A stretch of DNA of 41,180 nt from Spirogloea muscicola (GCA_009602725.1 WELB01000336.1:30106-71285), one strand, 5' to 3'. Shown: positions 15,037-25,062, numbered from the stretch's first letter. Numbers and translations are program-made. The notes: generated by a model from the letters alone, not told the origin.

Positions 15037-15818
15037 TGTAACGTTCCCTCCGTTGAGAGTGCTAACGGTGCTGGTAACCTTACATGGTCGTATCGTATCT
15101 ACCGTTTGGAAATCCCAAACGGTACGGGTAGCTTTGCTCCACTGTATGAGTAGCTAAGTACGGTCCGAGGCCCCCGGCTTCGTACCGCACGTGCACCCAC
15201 GTGCACCGCCAGGAGGCGCCGCTTCGGTCCCCTTTGTGCCGCCCAAGGCGCCGCTTCGCGTATTCCTTGTGCCGCCCTAGGAGCCGCTTCGCGTCTCCTT
15301 TGTACCGCCCAGGGCGCCGCTTCGCGTCGCCCTTGTGCCGCCCAACGGGCGTCGCTTCGTTTCACACCTTTGCCCGGCCCGCCCCTCCTGTGGAGGGCCC
15401 TGGGGGCAACCCTCGTCACACACCCTCAGGGGAGGGGTGGCAGGAGAACCGCTATAAGTAGTAGGCCTTGGTCAGACTCTGGAGTCCGACCAACGCCGAG
15501 AGAGCCACAGCCCCGCTGCTGCCTAGCCAGCCCCGCTGCTGCCTGCTGCCGCCGCAGCCGCCACAGCTCTGCTGCTGCCGCCTGCTGCCCAGCGCGTCGC
15601 TGCAGCTCGTCGCTGCGGGCCCTGCCGGCTCTCTGTAAGTCTAGGGGTAGAGTCACCGCCCTAGGGCGGTGCCTCAGGGTAAGACTTCCGCTGCGCTTTG
15701 TGCGCGTATGTGCGTTGGCGTTCTCCTGTATGAGGGTTGTCTCCTAAACACCCTATGCTTGAATCCAAACCAGGACATTCTGACCCTAACTGTGTGAATA
15801 GCGACTAGAGATGTTACA
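15037..15818 (+). mobile_element. 5' LTR C2, family C (plus strand)
   Basis: Runs TGTAACGTTCCC to GATGTTACA (782 bp) and is followed by a PBS. It shares its first 100 bp, the palindrome at 15100-15124, the CCGGCTCTCTGTAAGT motif at 15625-15640, the ACCGCC/GGCGGT hairpin at 15655-15670 and TTCCGCTGCG with LTR C1. It begins the family C element that continues, with a nested insertion, to 23561. Confidence 0.85.
15195..15362 (+). repeat. 32-35-bp tandem repeat inside LTR C2
   Basis: GCCGCTTCG recurs at 15218, 15250, 15283 and 15316, with a diverged GTCGCTTCG at 15351, alternating with TTGTGCCGCCC. The unit has no similarity to the 51-bp unit at the matching place in LTR C1. Confidence 0.85.
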
Positions 15819-16396
15819 TTGGTATCAGAGGAGTTCTTGCATCTAGCCAGTCATGTAAAAGGTTGTGTTCTACTGCTGACAGTGCAAGGATCCCTCGGTA
15901 TTCTGGACAAATTTTTCTCTGTAAGCGTGGGAAATTTTCCAGACTGTACGTGGAGCCGTCATCGGCGAAGCGGTAAGTGTGCCACCCTTTCGCCTTCGAC
16001 ATTCTTTACATTTTCTTACATCCACGCACCGGGTCTTCAAGATGCTAACTGGCTCTTCTTCCCGGAGGCAATCGTCATTGCCTGGTCAGTATTCGCCTGC
16101 GTAACCACCTGTGTCCGGTGTGTAGCTGGCCTATGAAGCACGGCACAGCACCTGGTGCCGCAAGTGGGCGGCAACCTGACTGTCGGCCAGGTGCTGGTCT
16201 GCACTCTCGCCTGGTGTCCTCCCTCAGTCTGCTTTTACAGTTTTGCTGTTCGGGGGTATGATCTGGCGGCTACCATGTTTTGCTTTGCTTGCTTAGTGCG
16301 CGGGCCTTGCTCAGCAACACTGTGGTAGTATAAGTCTCAGCAGATATGTCTTATACCTGCCACTGACTTGATCCCTCAGTGTGTCGGTGTAAAGGC
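15819..16396 (+). mobile_element. PBS and leader of the C2 element
   Basis: TGGTATCAGAGG at 15820-15831 is the initiator-Met type PBS. The leader that follows resembles the one at 33584-34142 (for example TTCGCCTGCGTAACCACCTG in both), so families B and C share internal sequence although their LTRs differ. Confidence 0.8.
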
Positions 16397-16802
16397 ATGG
16401 AGTCGGCTGACTCAAGCGCGCCACCTAGTCCCCCTCTGCCGGCTGTCGAGCCTGCTAAGGTCGAGGAAGTGTTTTGATGAGCTGTCGGGGCTCCAATCGC
16501 CATCCCTGGATGTCCGACTCTACGGAGGCTCAGCGCGTTGTGCGCTTGATGGAAGAGTATGAGGCTGCTGGTCCAAGGGGACTTGGTAGTAAACCCCGTG
16601 TTTGGGGGGGTGCTATGAGATGTGCCAACTGCTCGCCCATGTTGTGGGCCGAGCAATTCCAGCATCTCCTGTCGGCTAAGTACCTGATGCTGCCGGAGCT
16701 TCGGTTGGATGTGCCCAACTGTCTCCACCTATGCACCCGTAGTACGACTGGGTCTACAAGCCATGTCTACCTTCCTGTTGCTGCTGGAGTTGCGACTGGA
16801 CG
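16397..16802 (+). pseudogene. Gag N-terminus of the C2 element, broken
   Basis: ATG 16397 opens MESADSSAPPSPPLP and meets TGA after VEEVF. A shifted frame continues STEAQRVVRLMEEYEAAG, matching the EVRRLERL segment of the better preserved Gag at 19194-20075. The remaining sequence up to 16802 does not align to Gag. The copy is cut by the nested insertion beginning at 16808. Confidence 0.6.
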
Positions 16803-16807
16803 TACCC

Positions 16808-17664
16808 TGAAACATCCCTGACTCTTAAGGCACAGTCGAGGGTCAGTTATGTCCTGATTGAGTTCGGTCATTGGGGTTTTGAGACAAATCCCCAGCACGG
16901 CGAAGCACCACGTGTACCACACAGCGGAAGTCTTGCCGTGAGATGCTGACAGGTAGCAGCTCACCTCTCAAGTGCGGGCAGCGACTGCAGTCACAGTCTT
17001 AGTCACAGAGAGCCGGTGAAGATCCGCCACGACGGGATGCGGCGACAGGCTGCGGCAGCAGGCAGCAGCAGGGCTGCGCCGGCGGGCTGCGGCAGCAGGC
17101 GGCAGCAGGGCTGCGCCTCTCTCTCGCGGGCTTCACTGAGATTGACCGGGTTACCCGAGTCTGCTCTCAGCCCTACTTGTAGTGCTTCACGTGCCACCCT
17201 CCCCAGGGGTCTCTGGGAGGTTCGTCTCAGGGCCCACCTTCGAGAGGCGGGCCCGACAAAGGGGATTCTACGACGTGGCCAGGCCACGCGGCTTCCTTCT
17301 GGAAGTGGCGGCCAGTGGCGGCCAAGGGCGGCCAACGGCGGTCAGCCTGCGGCGCCGCCGAGCGGCGCCTGGCGGCGCCGGCTTGTGGCGCCGCCAGTGC
17401 GTCACGGGTGTGGCACGGCGTCACGGACGCGCCACACGTGTCAAATACACGTCATCATGAGTGTGTCGGCAGATACCGGAATATGCCGAGGAGCTTCTCT
17501 CTGCCGGGAATCCGCCGCCTCTGCTGGAGGCGGCGCGCCTGCGCGTCACATTGCTGACAGGCGCGTCACATGCGCGTCGCACGCGTCAGGCACGTGCGCG
17601 TCAGTTGCTTACACGGTAGCGCTTAACTCGGCATTAAGCGTCCCGTAACGGCGGAGACGTTACA
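16808..17664 (-). mobile_element. 3' LTR of the nested B element
   Basis: An 857-bp complete family B LTR on the minus strand, similar throughout to 38566-39379. Reversed ends are TGAAACATCC and GACGTTACA. TTCCTCCCCACT at 17665-17676 to its right is the reversed polypurine tract AGTGGGGAGGAA, which marks it as the 3' LTR. Confidence 0.85.
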
Positions 17665-17728
17665 TTCCTCCCCACTTAGATGTTCACGTCCTCGGGAACA
17701 GTGACATGACACTACGAACCCGAAGAGG

Positions 17729-18218
17729 TTAAGTTCGACGGGGGTGTGTGGTACTACGACGCAAAGGGGAATGCCCCTTGGCAAGGTACTTACGGAGAAC
17801 GGCGCGACAATGGGCAAGGTTGGCCGCCGGTTCCCATGTATTGTGCTCAGGTCCATAGTCGAGCCACTTTACAAGATACTCTCGGGACTTACGTCGCCCA
17901 CAAAGTTTGTCTCGGTGATACAAGATCTCCTCAACCTGAAATTCTTCCTCGTTGGCAACGATGAGGGAAGGTAGGGGCGGTTGGACACGACCATCCGAAT
18001 GGAATGTTTTGAGCTGGGACACGTGGAAGACCTTGTGGATTTTCCAGTGTACCGGTGTTTCCAGCTCGTATGCGACCGGCCCGATGCGGCGCACTACACG
18101 AAAGGGTCCAACCCACTTTGGCAGCAACTTAGGCGTGCCGACAGTTCGCATGGAGAGGTGCTTCGTGCTCAAGAGCACTTGAGCACCCACGTCGAAGGAG
18201 ATATCTCGACGACGTCGA
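17729..18218 (-). CDS. integrase C-terminal tail with chromodomain (open, element-derived)
   Basis: A minus-strand open frame reads DISFDVGAQVLLSTKHLS, then GPFRVVRRIGPVAYEL (the SH3-like C-terminal fold of Ty3/gypsy integrases), then a chromodomain with EYLVKWLDYGPEHNTWEP. In chromoviruses the chromodomain guides integration to marked chromatin. No stop interrupts it, and the frame even runs on through the PBS into the adjoining LTR. Catalytic core, RT and RNase H are absent: the tail sits right beside the PBS, so a deletion of several kb joined them. It ends at TAG 17729-17731. Confidence 0.75.
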
Positions 18219-18230
18219 CCTCTGATACCA
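18219..18230 (-). other. primer-binding site of the nested B element
   Basis: CCTCTGATACCA, the reverse of TGGTATCAGAGG, lies one base from the LTR piece at 18232. Confidence 0.85.
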
Positions 18231-18231
18231 C

Positions 18232-18360
18232 TGAAACATCCCTGACCCTTAAGGCACAGTCGAGGGTCAGTTATGTCCTGATTGAGTTCGGTCATTGGAC
18301 TTTTGAGACAAACCCCCAGCACAGCGAAGCACCACGTGTACCACGCAGCGGAAGTCTAGC
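18232..18360 (-). mobile_element. first half of a split B LTR
   Basis: Matches the left part of the 3' LTR (16808 to about 16936) and then stops. The missing right part is at 20507-21205. Together the two pieces make almost one complete LTR, with only about 30 bp lost, interrupted by 2.1 kb of gag-protease sequence in the same orientation. Confidence 0.75.
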
Positions 18361-18506
18361 CCATGACTTCGGCAGTTTGTCCATTTGCCAATGTAGCTTG
18401 AGAGCCAGAAATAGGCTTTACGAGAAAACCATTCATTTCACAAAATTTTTACTGACGCAGGAGACAGTGGCCCCTGTGTCTATAAGGATCTGGACCGTCT
18501 GACCGG

Positions 18507-19193
18507 CTACCAGTCCTGAATTATCATTGTTGGCGCTGCAGCAGCAACTGCCGAGGCACTTACCAGAGTAAGATTGAATTCCCGAGCTACATATACTAAC
18601 AGTTTCATTGAGGGGCGTACTACGTCTTCAACTCCCGACATCACTTGGGGGCGCTTCGCCATGTGGCGACACAACAACACCAGCCCCGACGGAGGTTGAG
18701 GTTTTACTCCTCGACTGCACGGCACAATGAAGAACACCGGTTCTTTAGCACCAAGGATACTGATCCAGCTCAAGTACATGCTTGCAGCTTTCTGCAACTG
18801 ATTGGAAGGAATCCACACGACAAGGGGACTTTCGTTCACCAGTGCTGGCTTGAGAGCATGCACAGAGCGTACTACTGGTATAACAGACAGCTGACAATCT
18901 CGTCCTAGGTGTTTAAAGAGCATTTCCACATCATGCTGATGAAACACCCACAAAGGTGAAAGGGAGAGGCACTCACTTTTGCCTTTGCCCTTGTCCTTAT
19001 AGGAGCCCTTCGGGCGGGTCGATGCCGGCTTGGTAGTTTGGGACTTGGGAGGCTGCAGGCAGTCTCGAATCCGGTGCCCCTTCTCACCGCACCTGAAGCA
19101 GGCTCTGTCCTCTTCTGGGACAAACTTCGCTGGAGCCTTGGCTGGCGCCGACCTTGCTGATGGCCCAAGCTTACCACTTGGCTTGAGGCCGGA
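18507..19193 (-). pseudogene. Gag zinc knuckle and protease-region reading frame
   Basis: This frame is open from the codon after the TAG at 19194-19196 down to 18507. It contains one CCHC knuckle, CFRCGEKGHRIRDC, at 19059-19100, the nucleic-acid-binding part of Gag. A lysine-rich linker follows, then a region that aligns with the pre-protease part of 26930-27170 (VVWxxxNxLQxAAxxYLxW, FFIVPxxRGV). The catalytic DSG of the protease itself is not reached. In the same frame as the Gag upstream, separated from it by one stop codon. Confidence 0.65.
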
Positions 19194-20075
19194 CTACGTC
19201 TTGAAACGCTTTGCAGTTGAAGGTCCCGATTTGTCTTCATCTTCCTCACGGAGGAAGCGCTTACGAGTGGGGTACAAAGAGTATGACTGGCGAGCTTGCT
19301 CGATGAGCTTCTCCAAGCTTGTCACAGGCTGGAAAGTCGTTTTGTCAACCTGCGACAGCGCCGCTATGTGCGGTGGCAGACCAGCTTTGAAGCGCTGAAC
19401 CTGGTCTTTGGCGTCCATTGACCCACACTTGACCAGGAGCATGTGGAACCTTCGCACATAGTCTTCAAAGTCATCACCGCGCATACGAATGGCGTCAAGC
19501 TCATTTCGAGCCTTCAACTCTGCATGCACTTCTCCGTACATTGACGTCAATGACCTTGTGAAGAAGTCCCACGTGTTAAAAACACTGGGGGTTGAGAACA
19601 ACTTCACCGATTCCCACCACGTGGCAGGATCTCCGGTCAGATACGTGGCAGCGATCCCGACGTGCGATGCCGGTGGCGCCTCGCACAGAGCGAACCACGC
19701 CTGCATGTCGCGCAACCAAGCTGCAAGACTGCCCTGCCCGCTGAATTTACTAGGCTGACATGGCTGGGCACGGCCCAGCCGAGCGCCATGGCTGACTCTC
19801 GCCTTGAGGCGTTGAATCCGTTCTTCCCCCGCACACACCCGGGCAATCAGGGTTCGAACTTCGGCGCACAGCAGATTCGCCAGTGATTCCCCACCGGGAA
19901 CAGCAGTCTTCAGCTGCTCCTTCAGGCGCTCAAGGCGCCGCACCTCTTCGGAAGTCAGCCCCTCCGGACCAGGTGTACGGAGCTGCGCTAGGTCATCGAC
20001 GACATCCTCGACTCCAGGAGGAGGTACAGTTCGCGGAGGAGGGTTGGGTGGTGCACTCGAGTCCTCCGACTCCAT
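19194..20075 (-). CDS. retrotransposon Gag (capsid-type region) of the nested B element
   Basis: The best preserved Gag in the window: ATG 20075 (MESEDSSAPPNPPP) to TAG 19194, 293 codons without a break. A proline-rich acidic start and a helical EEVRRLERLKEQL segment lead into the Ty3/gypsy capsid-type domain, with landmarks QPSKFSGQG, WLRDMQAWF, YLTGDPATWW, FFTRSLTSMYGE, FEDYVRRFHML and VQRFKAGLP. A basic tail follows (RKRFLREEDE). It forms the particle shell. An in-frame ATG six codons upstream (20093) is possible, but MES is the shared start of all four copies. The zinc knuckle lies beyond the stop. Confidence 0.8.
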   Translation of the reverse strand: MESEDSSAPPNPPPRTVPPPGVEDVVDDLAQLRTPGPEGLTSEEVRRLERLKEQLKTAVPGGESLANLLCAEVRTLIARVCAGEERIQRLKARVSHGARLGRAQPCQPSKFSGQGSLAAWLRDMQAWFALCEAPPASHVGIAATYLTGDPATWWESVKLFSTPSVFNTWDFFTRSLTSMYGEVHAELKARNELDAIRMRGDDFEDYVRRFHMLLVKCGSMDAKDQVQRFKAGLPPHIAALSQVDKTTFQPVTSLEKLIEQARQSYSLYPTRKRFLREEDEDKSGPSTAKRFKT

Positions 20076-20506
20076 TCCTTTCCGCCGACACACTGAGAGA
20101 TCAAGTCAGCGGCTAGCGTAGGGAACAACGGCTGAGACGATACTACCATGATGATACTCAGCTAGGCCGGGGCCCCGGAAGAGCAAAGCAATCATGGCAG
20201 CGCACCAATCATTCCCCCAAATCGCGAGCCGTACGAGCAACTGAGGGAGGGACCAGGACTGGAGTACGGACCAGCCTCTGGCAGACTGTCAGACTTCGCT
20301 GCCCAGCGGCGGTCGGTATCAACTTGCCACACGGCAGGCAATTCGCCGACCGCAGAAGGTTACGCAGCAAAGTACTGACCTGGCACTACGGCGTTCTGCC
20401 GGGGTGGTGGAGGATCTCCCGCCATTGCCGACCCCAGGCACGTGGATGCAGCGGGCGATAGGAGGACAGCACCAGTCGTTCCGGCGATGCAGACCCACGG
20501 ATACAC
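20076..20506 (-). mobile_element. truncated leader of the nested B element
   Basis: The reversed sequence aligns with 33690-33860 (GAGTGTAYCCGT, ATCCACG, CTGGGGTCGGC, GCCAGGTCAGTA) but its first 120 or so bases and the PBS are missing. At 20506 it passes directly into LTR sequence. Confidence 0.6.
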
Positions 20507-21205
20507 TCTCTCAAGTGCGGGCAGCGACTGCAGTCACAGTCTCACTCACAGAGGGCCGATGAAGATCCGCCACGACGGGATGCGGCGACGGGCTGCGGCA
20601 GCAGGCAGCAGCAGGGCTGCGCCGGCAGGCTGCGGCAGCAGGCGGCAGGAGGGCTGCGTCTCTCTCTCGCGGGCATCACTGAGATTGACCGAGTTGCCCG
20701 AGTCTGCTCTCAGCCCTACTTGTAGTGCTTCATGTGCCACCCTCCCCAGGGGTCTCTGGGAGGTTCGTCGCAGGGCCCACCTTCGAGAGGCGGGCCCGAC
20801 AAGGGGGAATCTACAACGTGGCCAGGCCACGCGGCTTCCTTCTGGAAGTGGCGGCCAGTGGCGGCCAACGGCGGCCAACGGCGGCCAGCCTGCGGCGCCA
20901 CCGAGCGGCGCCTGGCGGCGAGCGTCACGGGTGCGTCAGTGCGTTACGGGTGTGGCGCGGCGTCACGGGCGCGCCACACGTGTCACATACACGTCATCAT
21001 GAGTATGTCGGCAGATACCGGAATATGCCGAGGAGCTTCTCTCCGGAAGCCAGGAATCCGCCGCCTCTGCTGGAGGCGCCTGCGCGTCACATTGCTGACA
21101 GGCGCGTCACATGCGCGTCGCACGCGTCAGGCACGTGCGGGTCAGTTGCTCACACGGTAGCGCTTAACTCGGAGTGAAGCGTCCCGTAACGGCGGGGACG
21201 TTATA
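20507..21205 (-). mobile_element. second half of the split B LTR (5' LTR)
   Basis: Aligns with 16964-17664 of the 3' LTR from TCTCAAGTGCGGGCAGCG to the terminus, which here reads GTTATA instead of GTTACA. TACCC follows directly as the target duplication. Confidence 0.8.
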
Positions 21206-21210
21206 TACCC

Positions 21211-23561
21211 AGCCATCTCCACCTACCGTGTCGGCTAGGGAAGCAGACAGGAGTAGCCTCAACACCTGACTTTCAGATAGTGGTATGGCTTGCTTGTACG
21301 GCAAACCTTCACATCCCGCCTGGAGCATGTGACCACCTCTCTGTGTGGGACCCTGCCTTGTGGCAGGCTCCGGTGAAGAAGTCCACCCCTGGGGATCTCA
21401 TGTATTGGGAACTGCTTCCAAGCTCATTGACAATATGTACAGCATGCCATTCACTTGGCAAAGTATCTGGGCAAGGGCAGTAAGTGGTCTGTGTGCCACT
21501 CACCGCCCAACATGGCCTGCATATCAGCTATCAGCTGTGCTGCTGTGTCATACGAGCTGGCTAGTACCCATTTGTCTACTGTGTGGACATGGGCTCTTGT
21601 GTAGTACAACCCGTTCTAAGCTGGCCTGAATTATGGCTTTCTGCCCATGGACGTCGTGTACTTAGTGGTGAGATCGGTACTGTGTGCTGCCTCAGCATGG
21701 GTGATTCCTGGTTTGGCACTCGCCTTGCCGTACCTCTGGTGTTGGCGGCTAGTGCGCCCTCACCCTGGTTTGTGCTAGTGCACACTCCAAATGCTGGCAG
21801 TATGGTGCTTTCCACTAAGTGCGATGAGGAATGTGGCTGTCAGCCATCCTCATTGACCTCAAGGCCTTGGGCCCTGGTCAGTCGCACTTACTATCACCTA
21901 CTTCCAGTGGAAGTCCTTGGCTCTCTGCAGCTGTTGCTGATGTGATGTCACAGCTGTGGGCTGAGTAAGCTGGCGAGCCTGGCTTGGCAGAAGTTGTCAA
22001 CGCCCTCTGCAGCCACTGCTTGGTCAATCTTCGCTGGTATTACCCCTTGTGATAACCACGTGTCGTGCCACATGTGGCGGGCATGGACAAGTCCATGTGG
22101 CGTCTCGATATCCTGCTCGAGTGGCCTGTAACGTTGGCCCTATTGCTGGGTAGCGAAAAGTGCATGATTAGCCCAGCTAAGTGCTAAGTGTTCCTGTGCA
22201 CTCCTAGCTGGAAAGCTGCCGGCATCGTATGCCTGCAGCTGGCTAGTGCATCAGAGGATTCTGGGTGAGTGCTTGTCTCCGCCTTATGAATGTCAAAGTC
22301 AAAGGCTTGACTTGTGGATGAACAGCATCTTTGCACTCTGTCCCCGCCAGCTGTTACTGAAGACGTACCTTCACACACAACCAGCTTTGGCTGTGTATCT
22401 GATTCTGATGATGAGTGATGAGTCTCCCACTGACTCTGTAGTACGTGTGGTAGCCTCACCTGGTGCGGCTCTTGACAATCAGTCACCGCAGTAATTGGAT
22501 GCATTTCCTCAACTCCTCTGGACGGGTGCATCCTCATCTGAAGTGGCTCATGACTTCCGTCGCTCTGCCGCCGTACTGCCCTCTGTCTCGACTGAGTACT
22601 CCCGCGTCTTGCGAGATGCAATCCCAAGTGGCGGACTTGCTCGAGTACGGGCATAATGAGCTACCTCAGTTACCGAATGGTGCACCTATCCGCTTCCTTG
22701 TAAAGCACTGTGATTGTCATCGGATGTGCATCCAGCATCGAGCTCTGATGGCTCCTTGCAAGAACCGGTGGACTTCGCCGGGCATTGATGATCTGTGTGA
22801 TCATCTCCGAGGAGCAAGTGTGATTGCTTACTCCACTGTGAAGTTATCACCAACTTTGTATCACGCCTGGGGCAGTCCCGAAGTTGGCTTGTTGTGCGCC
22901 GCTCGGACACTTCCAGCCCCGTGTCAGGCTGTGACAGTGAGAGTCTTTGGCCCCCTTTTGTATGACTTCGTGCTGGTCTACCTGCATGACATACTGGTGT
23001 TTAGTAAATCGCCTGAGGATCACGTACGCCACCTGCGGGAAGGATTGCAGTTGCTACGTGAAATCATTTGTATGCCAAGACCTCCAAGTGTGTATTCAAG
23101 CAGCCCGAATTAACGTACTTAGGACATGTGGTGGGCAAAGACGGGGTGCGCGTCGAGCCCAAAAAGATAGGAGTGGTAAAGGACTGGCCTGTGCCGCGGA
23201 CGGTGCCGCAGTAGCGTTCCTTTCTAGGTTCCGCAAATTAATTCCGTAAACTCCTTCAAGGATACGGAAGCATGGCATCTCCTCTTACGAAGCTCACTCG
23301 TTAAGTACGTACCGTGGGGGTGGCCGTCCAAATGCCAGAAGGCATTTGAGGACATAAAAGGGGTCCTGGTATACCCACCCATTTTGGCTTTGCCTCGAGA
23401 AGGCGTGCCGTAAGCAGTAGTATGTGACGCCTCTTTCATCGACATTGGTGCCGTTCTCCTGCAGGAGGGTCAACCCGTAGTATTCGAAAGTCGCCTGCTC
23501 AGTCCTGCAGAGCGGAATTATACTACGGGTGAGCAGGAGCTCCATGCTGTTGTGCACGCCC
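21211..23561 (+). pseudogene. Pol remnant of the C2 element (continuation)
   Basis: After the nested insertion the C2 element resumes. The first kilobase is heavily decayed but aligns with 34740-36000 of the B element. From about 22500 RT pieces are readable: FGPLLYDFVLVYLHDILVFSKSPEDHV near 22950, where YxDD reads YLHD at 22979-22990, losing the first catalytic Asp. RNase H follows with GAVLLQEGQPV and ERNYTTGEQEL near 23440-23540. The element ends abruptly at the D LTR at 23562. No integrase is left. Confidence 0.75.
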
Positions 23562-23827
23562 TATGACGTCCTGATCCCTATAAACGCAGTTATGGGTTAG
23601 TACGTCCTTATTGAATTCGAGCCTAGGGAGTTTAGGAACTGATCCCCCTACATAGTGGAGCGCCAGCGCACACGGTGTACTCAAGTGCATCACATAGCAC
23701 AGCGGAAGTCTTACCCTGAGGCGCCGCCAGAATGCGGCGACTCTACAGAGGGCTGGGATTAGTAGCTGGTCCCAGATGGGGCGCAACCGTGGCACTTACG
23801 GAGAGCCAGCGATGTTCGCAGCGACGG
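23562..23827 (-). mobile_element. partial LTR D2 (minus strand)
   Basis: Matches the first 266 bases of D1 (from TGACGTCCTGATCCCTATA onward), with the hairpin near 23724-23739 damaged at one base. It stops at the first base of the inverted A LTR, which probably inserted into it. Confidence 0.75.
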
Positions 23828-24366
23828 TGTAAAGAATCTCGCCCTGAACACGCAGTTAATGAGAGAGAGTCCTTATTGTATTCGAGCATAGGGGGTTTAG
23901 GGGCCAACCCACTACACAAGGAAGCACTAGCGCATAGCGCAGCGGAAGACAGGCCCTGTGGCGCCGCCTTGACGGTGACTCCACCTCCTGGGCGCAGGCC
24001 GGCGCAGCAGGCCCCGCAGCGCAGTGCGGCGGCGGCTGCGGCGGCGAGCAACGGCAAGGCTGCTCCGAGGCTTCCCGGGCTCGAACTGATTGATGAGCCT
24101 CAGCCCCTGAGGCTCCTTGGTGCTTCCCCGTGCCACCCCCCCTCCAGGGGTGTGAGCAGGTTCGCCCCAAGGCCCGCCTTGCGGCGGGCCCAAAGATCCT
24201 CCCTTGAACGGCCGGGTCCGGGCGAGGGGTATTCCGGGACGGGCGGAGCCCGCCCCCGGGCGGGCCACATGCCCGGCCAGCCAGCTGGCGAGTCACCTGG
24301 CCCAAATAGTCGGTCATGTAATGTCAACAGAGCCATGTGGCTTAACCAGACGGCTGTTTCATTACA
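23828..24366 (-). mobile_element. LTR A2, family A, inverted, probably solo
   Basis: A full 539-bp A LTR in reverse: TGTAAAGAATCTCGCCC to GTTTCATTACA. There is no reversed PBS on its left and no reversed polypurine tract on its right. Flanks GACGG and GAGGC are not a perfect duplication, so it may have arisen by recombination with the A LTRs to its right. Confidence 0.8.
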
Positions 24367-24559
24367 GAGGCAACCCGGAGTCTTGACGCGCGACGACAGC
24401 TTGGTGCTGGGCGCTGGAACGACGACTGGAGGTGGCAGCTTGGTAGACAACCTTGACGGTGTCTTTGGCAGTCGTTGATGTCGATGTGAACAATAGATGG
24501 CTCACAGTAGCCCGAGGGTAGTAGACCGTCAGTTGGTGTTGACGGGGCATGGACGGGGG
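24367..24559. other. unclassified junction sequence
   Basis: Sequence between the inverted LTR and the integrase tail. I cannot align it to any internal region elsewhere in the window. Confidence 0.3.
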
Positions 24560-25057
24560 ACCGATGTTGGTGCACAAGTGCTGCTTAGCACAAAGCACTT
24601 ATCCTTGCGGGCTGTGGGTACGCGCAAGTTGCTGCCCAAGTGGGTTGGACCATTTGCAGTAGTATGCCTTGTGGGCAAGGTGTCCTACGAGCTCAAAACA
24701 CCAGTGCATTGGAAGGTACATAACGTCTTCCATGTGTCTCAGCTGAGGGCCTTCCTTTCGGATGGTCGTGTCCAACCGCCCCCACCTCCACTACTGATCG
24801 AGGATGATCTTGAGTTTGAGATGGAAGCGATCTTGTCTCATAGGGACAAGCCTCGAGGGCGTAAGACCCGTGAGTATCTGGTGAAGTGGCTCGGGTATGG
24901 GCCTGAGCACAACACGTGGGAGCCTGCGGCCAATTTGGCAAATTGTCCGGATGCTCTCAGGGAATACCTGGCCAAGGTTGCTCCTAGGCTTGGTCGAGGC
25001 AGCAATCGTCGGGTGTACAATCTGTCGGTTGTTCTCTCGAGGTTCCCGAGGACGTGA
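24560..25057 (+). CDS. integrase C-terminal tail with intact chromodomain (family A)
   Basis: An uninterrupted frame reads TDVGAQVLLSTKHLSLRAVG, then KWVGPFAVVCLVGKVSYELK (SH3-like integrase tail), a proline-rich linker (VQPPPPPLL), then a chromodomain with EYLVKWLGYGPEHNTWEP and its aromatic residues present, ending RFPRT at TGA 25055-25057. The frame is open upstream to 24497 but that part does not align. The rest of the element is missing. It is the best preserved chromodomain in the window. Confidence 0.75.
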   Translation, partial: TDVGAQVLLSTKHLSLRAVGTRKLLPKWVGPFAVVCLVGKVSYELKTPVHWKVHNVFHVSQLRAFLSDGRVQPPPPPLLIEDDLEFEMEAILSHRDKPRGRKTREYLVKWLGYGPEHNTWEPAANLANCPDALREYLAKVAPRLGRGSNRRVYNLSVVLSRFPRT

Positions 25058-25062
25058 ACACC

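Larger units (their letters stand above)
16803..21210 (-). mobile_element. nested minus-strand B-family element, TSD TACCC
   Basis: TACCC at 16803-16807 and 21206-21210 flanks a 4398-bp insertion that starts TGAAAC (reverse of GTTTCA) and ends GTTATA (family GTTACA). In sense order the parts are: right-hand 5' LTR interrupted by a 2.1-kb block carrying leader, gag, zinc knuckle and protease, then PBS, integrase tail with chromodomain, polypurine tract and 3' LTR. RT and RNase H are missing. It lies inside the C2 element, so it is the younger of the two. Confidence 0.8.

Noticed and set aside
15195-15362. regularly spaced repeats read as a CRISPR-like array
   Set aside because: Units are contiguous and degenerate without unique spacers, and lie inside a eukaryotic LTR.
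17016-17648. 210-codon plus-strand frame
   Set aside because: Lies wholly inside the inverted B LTR. A matching frame occurs in the other B LTR copies for the same compositional reason.
23732-24478. 248-codon plus-strand frame
   Set aside because: Runs from LTR D2 through the inverted LTR A2 into flanking DNA, so it cannot be an evolved gene.
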